From Zea mays (taxonomy: Eukaryota; Streptophyta; Magnoliopsida; Poales; Poaceae), in contig NC_050099.1 of NCBI RefSeq assembly GCF_902167145.1, positions 64,560,942 through 64,624,941 on the forward strand: a stretch of DNA of 64,000 bases, in the 5' to 3' direction. The notes under the pieces were generated by a model, which did not search any database, was not told the origin of the DNA, and was given only the letters and a program-made list of their open reading frames with translations. Positions within the stretch are counted from its first letter, which is position 1; each line of letters starts with the position of its first letter. Positions 32,834 through 44,573 of this stretch are shown one piece after another. The translations under genes were made by a program, and so were the position numbers.

Positions 32834-33865
32834 CTATGGATCTAAATCTATGCGGGTCCTGCAGTCTGGGGTACCGTAGTCGAAGCGACCATGGGGCGGT
32901 GAACGGTAAGGGTGCTGAATCCCGACAGGGGCGGGAGAACCACCATCAAGATAGTGGCGTGCCACGTATTCATCATGCAATTCCGCAACCTCCGCCCAAA
33001 CCTTGCCCAACTCGTCAAGGGCGTGGTCCAACTCTTTGTTGAGCATGGCGGCCAGGTTGACCATGTTGTTCAGCCTGGGATTGCCCTCACCAAATGTCGA
33101 GACAATCACACCTCCAGCACTGCCGATCGAATGACGATGGTAGTACTTCAGGTCAAGGCCGTCAACTACCCCAATAAACAACGAGCAATATTGAGAAAGT
33201 GCCCGTCGTGCTGCATCCTGCATGGCTGCCTTGGCAGTATCCCTCTCAGTAATAGAATAGTGCTCCGAAAAGGCCTCTGCACCTCGGAGATCATCGTCCG
33301 GACGACGCACCAAGCAAGTAGCCTTCCACTGGTCCGGGTATAACCCGCGATGATGCTGGTAGACTACACAACGGTACTCGATAGACCAAGTGTGTCGGTC
33401 GAAGGCCCGATGCAACAGGGTATCGAGAGCGTCGTGGAAGTGACACCCACGAGTAGCATCACGAGTGATGGGTCTAGCGATCCTTCCCTCCGGCTCTTGC
33501 TTCGGCTCCTCCGAGCGCTCCGTGTTGTGGCTCGAACTGCCACCGATGTCATCATCGTCTCCGTCTCCGTCAGGGTCTCCTCCAGCAGTCGGGATGCCCT
33601 GAGGTGGTGCAGAGGGCATCTCTGGCTGAGGTGCATGGGAAGGTGGCCTCTCAGACTCCACCTGCTACTGAGGCGAGGGGGAAGAGTCCTGCTGCTCCTG
33701 CTCCTGCTCCTGGCGTCGGCGCTCCTGCTCCTCGGGCAGGCGACGATGCAGTCTCTCCAGGTGACTGGACTGACCTGACACCGTACGATGCAGTGGACGC
33801 TCCACTAGGCGAGAAGGCAAAAAGGGGATCACAGACTTACGTGCAGTGCACCTAATATAGGCCAT
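32834..33865 (-). pseudogene. orf0-like frame upstream of gag in the Tekay-like element
   Basis: From ATG 33865 to TAG 32834 the minus strand has one frame of about 343 codons with a single internal TAG (33667-33665). The first 66 residues are basic and Q/E-rich. After a P-rich acidic stretch there is a compact region of about 180 residues containing RGCHFHDALDTLLHRAF, VYQHHRGLYPDQWKATCLV and YCSLFIGVVDGLDLKYY. It is on the same strand as gag, between leader and gag. Extra frames of this kind (orf0) are described in the rice elements RIRE3 and RIRE8; RIRE3 is of the Tekay/Del group. Function is unknown and I recognise no catalytic motif. Confidence 0.6.
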
Positions 33866-34082
33866 CTACAAAAGACATTGTAAGCACAAGAGTAGAGTAG
33901 AACTACGAGACCAAAAAGTAAATAGAAAGAAAAGTGAGACAAAACTTTTGAGATAAGTAGATAACATATAGTTGGTCAAGATGACCAACTTTTGAAAAGA
34001 CACTAAGGTCAAGGTAAGAGTAGGTGTCTATAGTCCTTAGGGCGACCATTCTAGTCTAGGTTAGCGGTCCTATAGTCAGCAA

Positions 34083-34095
34083 GGCTTTGATACCA
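34083..34095 (-). promoter_or_regulatory. Primer binding site of the Tekay-like element
   Basis: The minus strand reads TGGTATCAAAGCC, one mismatch from the initiator tRNA-Met complement, a few bases after the LTR end. Confidence 0.8.
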
Positions 34096-34099
34096 CTTA

Positions 34100-37000
34100 C
34101 GTCACACCTGGTTTTGGAAGGTAAACTGAATGCGAACCATGTACGTGCCAGGATCAGAACACACGTACACAGCGATTACGTAATTGGACATCATCACACA
34201 ATGCTCGAATTAAATAACGGGAAGGTACTTAATTACATCAAGATGTTTGAGACATCCACAGAGTCTAATATATATCCATAGTGTTTAACATTAACATCAA
34301 AGTGCGGAGTAACGAAAGGTAGAAAATAAGCCTACACAGGCAGCTGACTGGGGTTTGCCACTAAGTAAACTAGAACTCGTCGTAGTCCTGGAACTCCTCA
34401 AAGTCCTCCATGTTGCCAACTTCACCTCCTAAGCATTGAATATAGTAGGGACAACCTGGTGTGGGGTGGTTTGTAAAGCAAAGGTGAGTACACATCAACG
34501 TACTCAACAAGTGTCCCGTTTGGCTAAAGTGGACTAGTTGTATGTGGAGTTAAGTTTAAGCAGTTGCTTTTAGTTGGTCAAGTTTTATTACTAGAAGTAT
34601 AGCCATATTTTAGTAATAAACCCAGTTATTACCCAGGAATACTCCCTCCAAGAGGAAATACCAGAGATCAAAATTATAACCATCAATTGCTAATCATCAT
34701 CATAAAAGTAACCAAAGTTCTTTTAATCAAAGAGGATCCCAAGCCTGCTCTTAACCGTGAGCACGACTGATATACCAGTTTCTAATACTCTACAGAGGTT
34801 GCACACTTTACCCACAAGTCGTGATTACCTTTCTGCCCGGGGTTCTAGCCTCCCCATTGATCACTACCAAGGTGACCTAGCAAGGTCTCACTACGTAGCC
34901 TTTACAAAGATTTCCCAGAGGTCATAGTCGTCAGTTAGGTTTCTCCTGTTTGATAAACACAGTACATCTCCCCAGAGGAAGGGTGACTAACAAAACCAAA
35001 TCAAAGAACCTCTACAACCAGCCTCGGCAGAGCAAGTACTGTGCCCGGACCCCATTGACGGCCCTACGGCGAAGCCAACTACTCCTCTGGTTCCTCTAAT
35101 TAATCAGCTAAGGGCATCCCATTCCACCCTCATGGTTGCACTGTTATCCTGGGTTGTCACTCCCCAAACAGGTCCTTACGGAGAGGCACTCAAGAAACAG
35201 CCTGAGCCCCCTAAAGTAATCACAAGAACCTCATCGAGATAACATCATCGTATCATAAAGGATCACATCATGTTCATTGATTAAGTTAAAACAATATCAT
35301 AAGCTAACAATGATTAACCCAAAAAGGGTAAACAAGGGTAAGGTAAATACAGACTAGTCAATCCTTAAGTTTCAATAATGTAATGTGGGACAGTGAATTA
35401 TAAAGTAAAGTAGGACATGATAGGTCTGAGGACACTTGCCTTCACCAGGTTGTTGCTTAGAGGGATCTTCGGGAACACACTCAGGAACCACGAGCTGGTC
35501 ATTGTCTAAGTAAAGCGAGCATACATTCAATACATTTGGAAGGTAAAAATGAACATCACATCAAACATGTACAAACATTGGAACACAACTCAAAAAGAGG
35601 TAATACTAAGTAAGGAGAATAAGATCAAGTTATAAAATGGACTAATCTTAATTGGGGATTGATTACTCTCTAAGTGTAGAAACATAACTCAAAAGGGTTA
35701 AGTAATAACTATACCAAGAAAAGATTAAATTATAATATGAATTACTCTCATTTAGGAATTTGATTATCCTTTAAGTGTTATCCATAATTACATACCTAAT
35801 TCTATTTATCTCATTAAGACCTAAAAGTTAAAGAAAAAATGAATTCATGTAATGCATGTCACTAATCTCACAAGATTAAATATATTTTAATTCCTAGGGC
35901 TTTCATTTTATTTATTTCATTGAATAAATAAGTTAACATATACATTAATCCTATATTCTAAGTGTAAACTTAAAGTATACAGATTACAGTTTGTCATATT
36001 TTATTTGAACAGAGAATAATTTTGTGAACATTTTGCAATTTGAACCACTAAATTTGGAGATCATATGAAAAAGATATGAAATAAACAAGTTTTGAAGTTT
36101 GAAATATGAAATTAGGGCTAAATCTGTAATTAAATAAAAGTACTGGGGCTATTCAAAATAAACTAGGGGCCTACGCGCTAATACAGAGGATGGCGGGTTG
36201 ATTTCCTAAGACTAGGGGGGCTCTTAAGCAAAACTCACACGCAAAGGGGTATGGAGTAATCTTGGCCATCGGGTTAGAGATGAGCGGCAAAGATTAGATC
36301 GCACGGGCGCATGCGGGCACGGGCCCGAGGACGCGGCTGACAAGCGGGGCCAGGGCGTCAGCAAGCCAGGGCAGACTGACCAGCCGGGCCCAGAGGCAGA
36401 GACGCGGGTGAGGGGGAAGAGAGAGGGGCGGTCAGATCTAGATTGGAGGGCTAGGATTAGATCCGCTCGGGTTAAGTCTAAACCGCCCGATCTCATACGG
36501 ACGCCCGAGATCTAACGGCCAAGGGCGAGCATGGGCACGGTGGCGCCGCTCGGTCCCGCGGCGAGAGCTCGCCGGAGACGAGGGGGCTGGCCACGGCGGG
36601 GCTCCCGGGTCTTGGGGACTAGCCTGGGCGCGATCAGGGCGGTCTGGCGGGTTCAGCCATGGCCTTCACGCTAGCGTAGGGGCACCAGAGAGCGCAGACC
36701 ACGACGGGGCGAGCTAACATCGGCGCGGGATTGCTCCAACGAGCAATCGCGTGAACAACAGAGCGGGGATGGCCAAATTAAGGGTACGGGCGGGTTGCTC
36801 ACCTTAAGGGGAAGCGCTGGAGTCGCGAAGCAACAGCGGAGGCACAGGGACGCAACGAGGCGACGGCGGCGGGACTCTGGCTGCACGAAGATTGCTCTGG
36901 TGTGCGTGGACCGGATGAAACAGAGAGGGAGAGGGCACACCGAAGGGTGTCCCGAGCAGCTGACAGCGAGGCGAAGCTCACCGTGGCACTGGACGGGGCG

Positions 37001-37755
37001 CGGACGCGATGGCGGCCATAGAACAGGCATCGGTCGACGGCGGGCGATGGCTCTCTGCTTGCGTGGGCAGAGCGAGAGAGGGAGAGAGAGTCTGGCAGAG
37101 GGTGCAAATGAGAGAGGGGAGGTGGGTGAGCAGGGCGCGGGCGTAGGGACGTGGCCGGAGAATGCGAGGACGTGGGCGCGTCCACGGCGGGGAGATCGTG
37201 GGCGAGAGGTTATGGACGACTGACAGGTGGGGACGACGGGACAGAGAGAGAGAGAGAGTGGGTGCAGGGGGGAAGAAACGGCCCCGACAGCTCGGCCCCA
37301 CAGAGTAGCGAGAGGGAGAGGGGGAGTGAGTGCGCGGGCGAGACAGACTGACAGGCGAGGTCCGCCTATCAGCGCGGGCGGGCGCGGGCGCAAGCTGGGC
37401 CGACTTGGGCTAACTGGGCTAGATTGGCTTTTTCTATTTCCAGGGAATTTCTATTTGCTTTTCTCTAGGGTTTTCAATTCAAATTCAAATCAAGTTTCAA
37501 ATTCCAACCAAACCAAATACATGCAACAATTCAAAGAATATTTAGGCTCAATATGATGCAACCTTCCATGACTCATATGTTTTGGGCAAAATAAAATAAA
37601 TAATCCTTCACCAATTCAACTAACCCTAATTAAAAGAAAAAGAGAGGGAGAAAACTAGAGAGAGAGAGAAAGTAGAGTGAGATAGAGAAGAGTAACACCT
37701 GAATTTGGATGATCACAAGAAATAAATTTTATACCCCCAAATTCAGGGTGTTACA
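34100..37755 (-). repeat. 5' LTR of the Tekay-like element
   Basis: It begins TGTAACACCCTGAATTTGG at 37755 and ends near 34100 (GGTGTGACG). A GC-rich block at 36240-37440 has long overlapping frames on both strands and GA microsatellites (for example 37241-37257 and 37650-37670); I take none as a gene. The rest is AT-rich. The right border abuts the Copia fragment into which it inserted. Confidence 0.75.
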
Positions 37756-38941
37756 GGTGTGTTCTTTCAAGAAAGTTCTGTAGGACAACATCTTCGCTAA
37801 TACAAGCCAACAAAACACATTAAGGCACAAAGCCAACCTGCCTTACAACATTTGAGAGTATTGCATCTTTACTTAGAGAGGGTCAAAGGTTACTCTCCTC
37901 AGTACACCAATGGCTTGTTCTTCCTAAGACCTAATTCACGGGATCTCCGATCACATAGACTGGGTTTCCACCATGGCAACTTATACGGGTCTCATATCCA
38001 TATCTCTCGATGCGATTTCTATCACATTACGTGGCAGTCCCTTTGTAAAAGGATCTGCCAGATTTTTATCTGTTGAAATATAAGTCACACTTATAACTCC
38101 GGAGTTTCTCAACTTTCTGATAGACTTCAATCGTCTTTTGACATGTCTTGATGACTTCCCATTATCCTTAGAACTCGTCACTTTAGCAATCACTGTCTTA
38201 TTGTCACAGTTCATAAGGATAGATGGTATTGGTTTCTCAACCACCGACAAGTCCATCAAGAGTTCATGCAACCATTCTGCCTCAACGGTTGCTGTGTCAA
38301 GTGCAGCTAGCTCGGCTTCCATGGTTGACCTCGTCAAGATGGTCTGCTTGCATGACCTCCATGATACCGCACCTTCACCAATAGTAAAGACATAACCACT
38401 GGTGGCATAAAGCTCGTCTGCATCAGATATCCAGTTCGAATCACTATATCCTTCAAGTATTGCATGCTGACCAGAATAGTGAATTCCATAACTCATTGTA
38501 CCTTGCAAAACCCGCTCAAGTGCATGCCAATGATCCGTCCCAGGGTTTGACATGAACCTACTCAATTTGCTCACAACAAACGAAAAATTGGGCCTTGTTG
38601 CACCAGCAAGATACATGAGTGAACCGACGATCTGCGAATATCTCAATTGGTCTAAACCAATTCTCTTGTTCTTTCACAGTGTCACACTGGGATCATAAGG
38701 TGTTGAAGAAGGTTTGCAATCAGAGATTCCAAATCGCTTCAAAAACCTTTTCAACATAGTGAGATTGCGAGAGAGTAATCCCACCATCTGCCTTAATCAG
38801 CTTGATGTTTAGAATCACCTCAGCTTCTCTCAGATCTTTCATATCAAAACTCTTTGATAGAAAATACTTGACTTCATTGATCACATCATCTGCGTAAACG
38901 AGAACTGTCTGCGCCATATGTTTGGATGGTCCAACGTACAA
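37756..38941 (-). pseudogene. Copia reverse transcriptase/RNase H fragment
   Basis: The minus strand encodes the end of a Copia pol. VYADDVI (the YxDD catalytic pair) with NIKLIKADGGITLSQSHYV is at 38941-38720, then SQIVGSLMYLAGATRPNFSF and the RNase H part with YSDSNWISD, TMEAELAAL and ADPFTKGLP at 38646-37981. A small frame change separates the two parts. The element is cut on the left by the Tekay-like LTR and on the right gives way to unclassified sequence. The 225 bp left of 37981 are 3' tail. Confidence 0.8.
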
Positions 38942-39607
38942 GTAACGACTATATTTTCTGTTTAAAACCTATTAGAGCTGTCAGAAAAAGGTGAGCTCGG
39001 ATGATCCTCTACACATGGTCGGACGATCTGAGACCTGTCAACAAGAGCTACCCAAGCTCTGACCAAGTTACATTAACATGGGCAGACTGTCCACCCTCCA
39101 AAGCCGGACGGTCCACCACATGGAGTTAGTACTATCCATGCTCAAACATTGGACAGTCTGCAATACGAGCACCCAAAAACATACAGCCCCTACCCAAACC
39201 CATTAAGGCACCTGCGGACGGTCCGCTGCACATGGTCGGACGGTCCGCACAAGCACACAAATGACTTGTGCAAACTTAGACCCTCTCTGGTCAGGATTGC
39301 GAACGGTCAGGCCCCAAGGCCCGAACAGTCCACAGTGCAAACACTTTGGCCCACACCGAAGTGAGCAAACTTTGAACCTCTATGAATGGATCACGGATGG
39401 TCCAGCCTCCTTGCCGAGATGATCCGCCGACCACAGAAACTTAGTCACTTTTCAAACACACTTTTTGAAAAGATTTATCAATCAAACTCAAAAGCGCAAT
39501 TAATCCTCATGAAATGCAAACAATCGAGGCACTAAGTTTTACACAGACCAAGGTCATCTACCCCTCTTGGTAGTACGACTATCTAGCCTACTAATCCAGT
39601 CAAATAC
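38942..39607. repeat. Unclassified repeat rich in GGACGGTCC motifs
   Basis: GGACGGTCC or GGACAGTC-type motifs recur between about 38990 and 39420, as in LTR upstream regions of several maize families. No LTR ends, pol motif or convincing frame is seen. It borders the Sirevirus LTR at 39608. Confidence 0.4.
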
Positions 39608-40883
39608 TGAAAGGGAAATGGGCTTAATCATTTCCTATAATTGATTTTAGTGTTTGACGTACATCACAAACCACGTGGACTAACTAGTTTTCCTAGTTGT
39701 CATTTATCTCAGGTGCATAAAGTTCAACATAAACCAACAAAGAATATAAGTTGGGAACTCTACTAAGTTTGGAGCAAAGACAAGCATTGGTGCTGCCAGT
39801 GGCACACAAGACACTGTCCGGTGCCCAGGCCAAGGCATTCGCAAACTAGCCGCTCTCAGGATTCTCTAGGAGTCGCTCCATTATAATTCACTGGACTATC
39901 TGGTGTGCACCGGACATGTCCGGTGAGCCAACGGAGCAATAGTCAACTGGGCCAACGGTCGACTGCGGTGAATAGTAAAAAGTGCACAGTGCAGAAGTCA
40001 GAAGTTAGAGCTGCAAAATCAGAATGCGCAGGACTGTCTGGTGTGCCACCGGACTGTCCGGTGCCGCTTGAGGACAAAGGACTTCAACGGTTAACCGCTC
40101 CAAACCCCAACGATCTGCTGACGTGGCACGCACCGGACAATGAACAGTGGCATGTCTGGTGCACCACCGGACTGTCCGGTGATCGACAGCAACGACTAGA
40201 ATAGTGGTTGGGGCTATAAATACCCCCAACCACCTCCATTCAATCCTATCCAAGTTTTCTGAACTCAACATTCAATACAAGAGCAAAATCATTCACTCCA
40301 AGACACACTCAAAAGATCAAATCCTCTCCAAGCCTCAAAATCAACTCAATTGCTTAGTGACTTGAGAGATGGTGTGTTGTGTTTCTTTTGTTTCTCTTAT
40401 TGATTGGATTGCTTTCTCCTTCCCATTCTTATTCTTCTAAGTGCTTTGTAAAGCTAGCAAGAGACACCTAAGTGTGTGGTGATCCTTGCGGGGTCTTAGT
40501 GACCCAAGTGATTAAGGAGAAGCACTCGACCGGTCTGTGTGACCGATTGAGAGAGGGAAAGGGTTGGAATAGACCCGACCTTTGTGACCTTCTCAACGGG
40601 GACTAGGTTCTTTGGAACCGAACCTCAGTAAACAAATCATCGTATTCATTTGTGTTGATCTCCACTTGATTTGTTTCCCCTTCCTTTCTATCTCTAAAAG
40701 TTCCCTTGCTCGTATTGATTTGAGTTAGCTCCCAAGGTTATCTGCATTGATTGGTTAACTCATAGCAAGGAGAACTATCTTCCGCACTCCAAATTATTTC
40801 TAACACTAACCCCGGGTGTAGTGCATGTTTAAAGTTTGAAAATTTCAGGTTTCGCCTATTCACCCCCCTCCAGGCGACTTTCA
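39608..40883 (+). repeat. Sirevirus 5' LTR
   Basis: It starts TGAAAGGGAAATGGGC and ends CACCCCCCTCCAGGCGACTTTCA. Palindromic CACCGGACATGTCCGGTG and ACCGGACTGTCCGGTG elements lie at about 39908, 40046 and 40164, upstream of the TATA box. Confidence 0.85.
40214..40222 (+). promoter_or_regulatory. TATA box of the Sirevirus LTR
   Basis: CTATAAATA about 670 bp before the LTR end, directly downstream of the palindrome cluster. Confidence 0.7.
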
Positions 40884-40885
40884 AT

Positions 40886-40897
40886 TGGTATTAGAGC
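40886..40897 (+). promoter_or_regulatory. Primer binding site of the Sirevirus
   Basis: TGGTATTAGAGC, one mismatch from the initiator tRNA-Met complement, two bases after the LTR end. Confidence 0.85.
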
Positions 40898-40931
40898 CCG
40901 GTGCTTCATTAGAGTCTAACAACTCGAAGTA

Positions 40932-43115
40932 ATGTCGGGAGAACACGCAAGAGGGATATGGTCACCGACAACAAGGTCGAAGGCTCGGGAAGGAAGAACG
41001 ATGAACGAACTCCATCAAGGGAGGCCGACAAGCACAAGGAGGAATCCGCTTCCTCCATCAAGTCACATAGGAAGGGTGACAAGAAGAAAAAGAAAATGAA
41101 GAAGGTGGTCTACTATGAGACCTTCTCTTCATCACCTTCTACATCCGGCGCCGAGTCTACTACTTCAAAGCCCCAAGAGCGCAAGAAGTATAGTAAGATG
41201 CCTCTACGCTATCCTCACATCCCTAAACGTGCTCCTTTGCTTTCCATACTTCTAGGCAGACCTCCATATTTTGATGGTGAAGATTATTGTATGTGGAGTG
41301 ATAAAATGAGGCACCATCTAACCTCACTCCACGAAAGCATATGGGATATTGTTGAGTTTGGAGCACAGGCACCATAGGTAGGAGACGAGGACTACGACTC
41401 TGATGAGGCCGCCCAAATAAGGCATTTTAATTTCCCAAGAAACTTCTATACTCCTTGCCTCCTTGTGTCGAGAGGAGTATAATAAGGTGCAAGGGTTAAA
41501 AAATGCCAAAGAAATTTGGGATGTCCTCAAGAAGGCGCATGAAGGGGACGAGGTGACCAAAATCACCAAGCGCGAGACAATCGAGTGGGACCTCGGTCGA
41601 TTCATCCTCAACCAAGGAGAGGAGCCGCAAGCAATGTACAACTAGCTCAAAACAATGGTCAACCAAGTGCGCAACCTCGAGAGCACCAAGTGGGATGACC
41701 ATGAAATGGTCAAGGTTATTCTTAAATCTCTTGTCTTTCATAATCTCACTCAAGTGCAACTAATTCGTGGAGATCCTAGATATAAACAAATGTCTATCAA
41801 GGAAGTAATTGGCAAGTTTGTGAGCTTTGAACTAATGATCAAAGACTCCAAACATATTGTCAAATTGGAGCAAGGCGCCACCTCCACACCCGAGGTGCAA
41901 CCCGTTGCATTCAAAGCAACGGAAGAGAAGATGGAAGAGTCTACACCAAGTAGACTCCTAATTGACGCCTCCAAGCTCGACAATGAGGAAATGGCTCTTA
42001 CCATTAAGAGCTTTCGGCAAATCCTCAAGCAAAGGAAGGGGAAGGATTACAAACCCCACTCGAAGAGGGTTTGCTACAGGTGTGGTAAGTCCGATCACTT
42101 TATTGCTAAATGTCCATATACAAGTGATAGTGACAGGGACGATGACAAGAAGGGGAAGAAAAATATGGAGAAGAAAAAGTACTACAAGAAGAAGGGTGGC
42201 CAGGCGCACATGCGGCGGGAATGGGACTCCGAAGAGAGCTCCACCGAATCCTCCTCCGATGAGGACGCCGCCAACATCGCCATCAACAAAGGGCTTCTCT
42301 TCCCCAACGTCGGCCACAAATGCCTCATGGCTAAGGACGGCAAGAAGAAGAAGGTACATTCTAGAGAAACCCCCAAATATACTCCATTCGATGATGAGGG
42401 TTGCTCTAGTGATGAAAATGATAATTTGACTTCTGTCTTTGCCAACCTTACCAAGGACCAAAAGAAAAAGATTGGTGAGTTTATAGAAACCATTAATAAG
42501 AAGGATGATCTCTTGGAATGCCAAGAGGACTTGCTCGTTAAGGAAAATAAGAAATTTGTTAAGTTGAAGAATGCTTATGCTCTAGAAGTAGAAAAATGTG
42601 AAAATTTGTATAAAGAGCTTAACATTTGCAATGATTCAATTTCTTATCTTAGAACTAAGAATGATAGTTTAAATGCTAAGATAGAAGAATTGAATGCTTG
42701 CAATGTTTCTACATCTACTATTGAGCATGTTACTATTTGTATCAGATGTAGAGATGTTAATATTGATGCTATAGATGATCACCTTGCTATGATTAAAGAA
42801 CAAAATGATCACATAGCCAAATTAAATGACAAAATTGTCGAGCATGAGTTAGAAAATGAAAAATTTAAATTTGCTCATGGTATGCTTTATAATTGGAGAC
42901 ACGCTGACATTAAGGATGGCATTGGCTTCCAAAACAGGAGCCAAATCAACATCAAACTTATTGCCCCCAAGAACAGACTATCTAATTTTGTTAAGGGTAA
43001 GGCTCCCATGGTTCAGGATAGATAGGGTTACATTTTATATCCTAAGAGCTATCCTGAGCACAAAATTAGGAAAATTCATGATAGAAAATCTCATTCTGTT
43101 TCTCATCATACTTAC
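40932..43115 (+). pseudogene. Sirevirus gag, broken and truncated
   Basis: The likely start is ATG 40932 (MSGEHARG), followed by a one-base frame change near 40952. From 40958 a lysine-rich stretch leads to GRPPYFDGEDYCMWSDKMRHHL, the typical Sirevirus/Copia Gag start. TAG at 41375 and a frame change near 41400 precede EEYNKVQGLKNAKEIWDVL, and TAG 41643 precedes the long open part from 41655. One CCHC knuckle (CYRCGKSDHFIAKC) is at 42072-42113, then a long acidic and coiled-coil-prone segment. TAG 43023 ends it, although coding sequence (GYILYPKSYPEHKIRK) continues to 43114. It would form the particle shell. Confidence 0.8.
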
Positions 43116-43761
43116 TTTTGGGGTTCTTCTCTACCGAAGGTCCTCAAGGCAAAAACACCGTCGGCAAGATAGTACAAAGGTAGGTACAACATGAAGATAT
43201 AAGCAGAAGGTGATGCGGACAAAAGCCGATGCTACGACTAAAAGAGCTTCGGCTTGATACTATGATAAAGGCGAAGGACGATACCGACTTAAAGAGGAAA
43301 AGACTATATAGTCCTTAATAGTTCGCATTATGATTATAATTAGTTATCAGGGACATGGATGTAATTTTGTCCGGGCTGCGTCCTGTGCCTATAAATAGAT
43401 GAACAGTACCCCCATACTGTTCACGCTGGATTGTAATCACCCTTGCGTCACTCTCGCATTTTCACCTTCTGCCGAGCCAAAGGTATCAATGTAACATAAA
43501 TATTGTGGATATTTATTCACATTTATAAAAATGGGAATGCAAATAATTTACTGTTATATCTTCATTATTTGCATTCCTTCGCATTTATGCACTTTCGCTT
43601 ATATTCGTTTGCTGAGATGATGAAGGTGTGTCCTTCATGACTTTCGTCTGAAGATCATTATATCCCAAAGGAGATAATGCTTCGAAGGATGAAGGTCTTT
43701 AATCATTAACAATTGTGTTGCTTTGATCTTGATGTATATCATTTGAGAACAAGGACCAACA
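43116..43761 (+). repeat. 5' LTR of element A
   Basis: About 646 bp, with a degraded start (TTTTGGGG in place of TGTTGGGG) and end ACCAACA. A TATA box (TATAAATA) is at 43390-43397. It is related to but well diverged from the LTR at 52095-52725. It interrupts the Sirevirus gag. Confidence 0.75.
43400..43423 (+). promoter_or_regulatory. Inverted repeat just downstream of the TATA box, element A LTR
   Basis: TGAACAGTA and TACTGTTCA form a perfect 9 bp stem around a 6-base loop, three bases after the TATA box. The same structure with different loop bases is at 52343-52368. Confidence 0.7.
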
Positions 43762-43762
43762 T

Positions 43763-43773
43763 TGGCGCCCACC
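43763..43773 (+). promoter_or_regulatory. Primer binding site of element A (tRNA-Lys type)
   Basis: TGGCGCCCACC matches the 3' end complement of plant tRNA-Lys over 11 bases, one base after the LTR end. Confidence 0.7.
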
Positions 43774-43803
43774 TCCGGTGAACTCACTTCCACAGTTGCG
43801 ACG

Positions 43804-44573
43804 ATGGCTTCGCACAACAACCAAGCTGTAGCACCTTCAGCCACGAAGCTGGTGCTCCCAATCATAGGCAGCTCAAGTTCCAAACCAGCCAACAAGAAGC
43901 AGAAGAAAGAGGCGCAGAGAAGGGTACACCATGTTGGGGTGCAAGGACCCTTCATCAAGTCCAAGTGGTCTCATATTCCAATTACCTTCTCTTAGGAAGA
44001 CCTTCAGCTCAAAGATTATCCTCACAATGATGCAATGGTCATATCTTGTGTCATCAAGGGATTTCTGGTCCACAATGTCCTGGTGGACACGGACAGTGCA
44101 GCGGATATCATCTTTGCAAAGGCTTTCAGGCAAATGCAAGAGCCAGAGGACAAGATACATGATGCAACACACCCTCTTTGTGGCTTCGGAAGAAGACAGA
44201 TTGTGGCACTTGGAAAGATAACAATGTCGGTTACCTTTAGCTATGTTCACAACACAAGAACGGAACAGGTTGTCTTTGACATTGTTGATAGGAATAACCA
44301 TACAATGCAATCATTGGTCGAGGAACGCTTAATGCCTTCGAAGCAATACTTCATCCAACATATCTTTTCATGAAGATACCTTCGGAACAAGGGCCCATTG
44401 CTGTACATGGGAGTCAAGAAGCTGCCAGGAGGGCTGAAGGGAGTTGGACAGATTCGAAGGCTATTCATAATATAGATGAAGTTGAAGCTTATCAGCAATA
44501 TAAGCATAAAAGAGAGAAGGCTGCTTCAGCAGATCAGCTGAAGCCTATGCTTTTATGTGAAGACATAGCATAG
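43804..44573 (+). pseudogene. Element A protease region, active site altered
   Basis: The ATG at 43804 opens MASHNNQ..., a short leader of about 60 residues containing NKKQKKEAQRRVHHVGVQ, followed directly by protease sequence. No gag precedes it. The active site reads VLVDTDSAADIIF, so the conserved DTG glycine is aspartate, unlike DTGS in elements B and C. TAG at 43993 and frame changes near 44300-44370 interrupt, and TAG 44571 ends the region. The enzyme would be inactive even if translated. Confidence 0.75.

Larger units (their letters stand above)
29474..37755 (-). mobile_element. Tekay/Del-type chromovirus, minus strand, 3' part missing
   Basis: Read from right to left it has a 3.66 kb 5' LTR (start TGTAACACCCTGAATTTGG at 37755), a tRNA-Met-type primer binding site, an orf0-like frame, gag, protease, reverse transcriptase and RNase H. 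It stops at 29474 in RNase H where the Sirevirus LTR begins; integrase and the 3' LTR presumably lie left of the window, beyond the nested elements. The LTR start and size and the pol sequence fit the Del/Tekay/Prem1 group. Several stops and frameshifts disable it. Confidence 0.85.
39608..43115 (+). mobile_element. Sirevirus (Opie/Ji/Giepum-like) 5' end, interrupted by element A
   Basis: It includes a complete 1276 bp LTR (TGAAAGGGAAATG ... GCGACTTTCA), a tRNA-Met-type primer binding site and most of gag. At 43115, inside the gag-pol coding region, the LTR of Tat element A begins. The rest of the Sirevirus must lie beyond the window, after the A/B/C cluster. Confidence 0.85.

Noticed and set aside
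37241..37260. GA microsatellite as a regulatory GAGA element
   Set aside because: A simple repeat inside a decayed LTR; no further evidence of regulation.
36671..37393. Frames up to 240 codons on both strands in the GC-rich part of the Tekay-like LTR
   Set aside because: They overlap on opposite strands, have biased composition and no motif; stop-poor GC-rich LTR sequence explains them.
39900..40190. Regularly recurring palindromes as a CRISPR-like array
   Set aside because: Spacing is irregular, copies vary, the DNA is plant nuclear and the motif is a known LTR regulatory type.
41958..42524. 188-codon minus-strand frame over the Sirevirus gag
   Set aside because: It is antisense to the CCHC-bearing gag frame, has no promoter or intron signature and fits a shadow of biased codon use.
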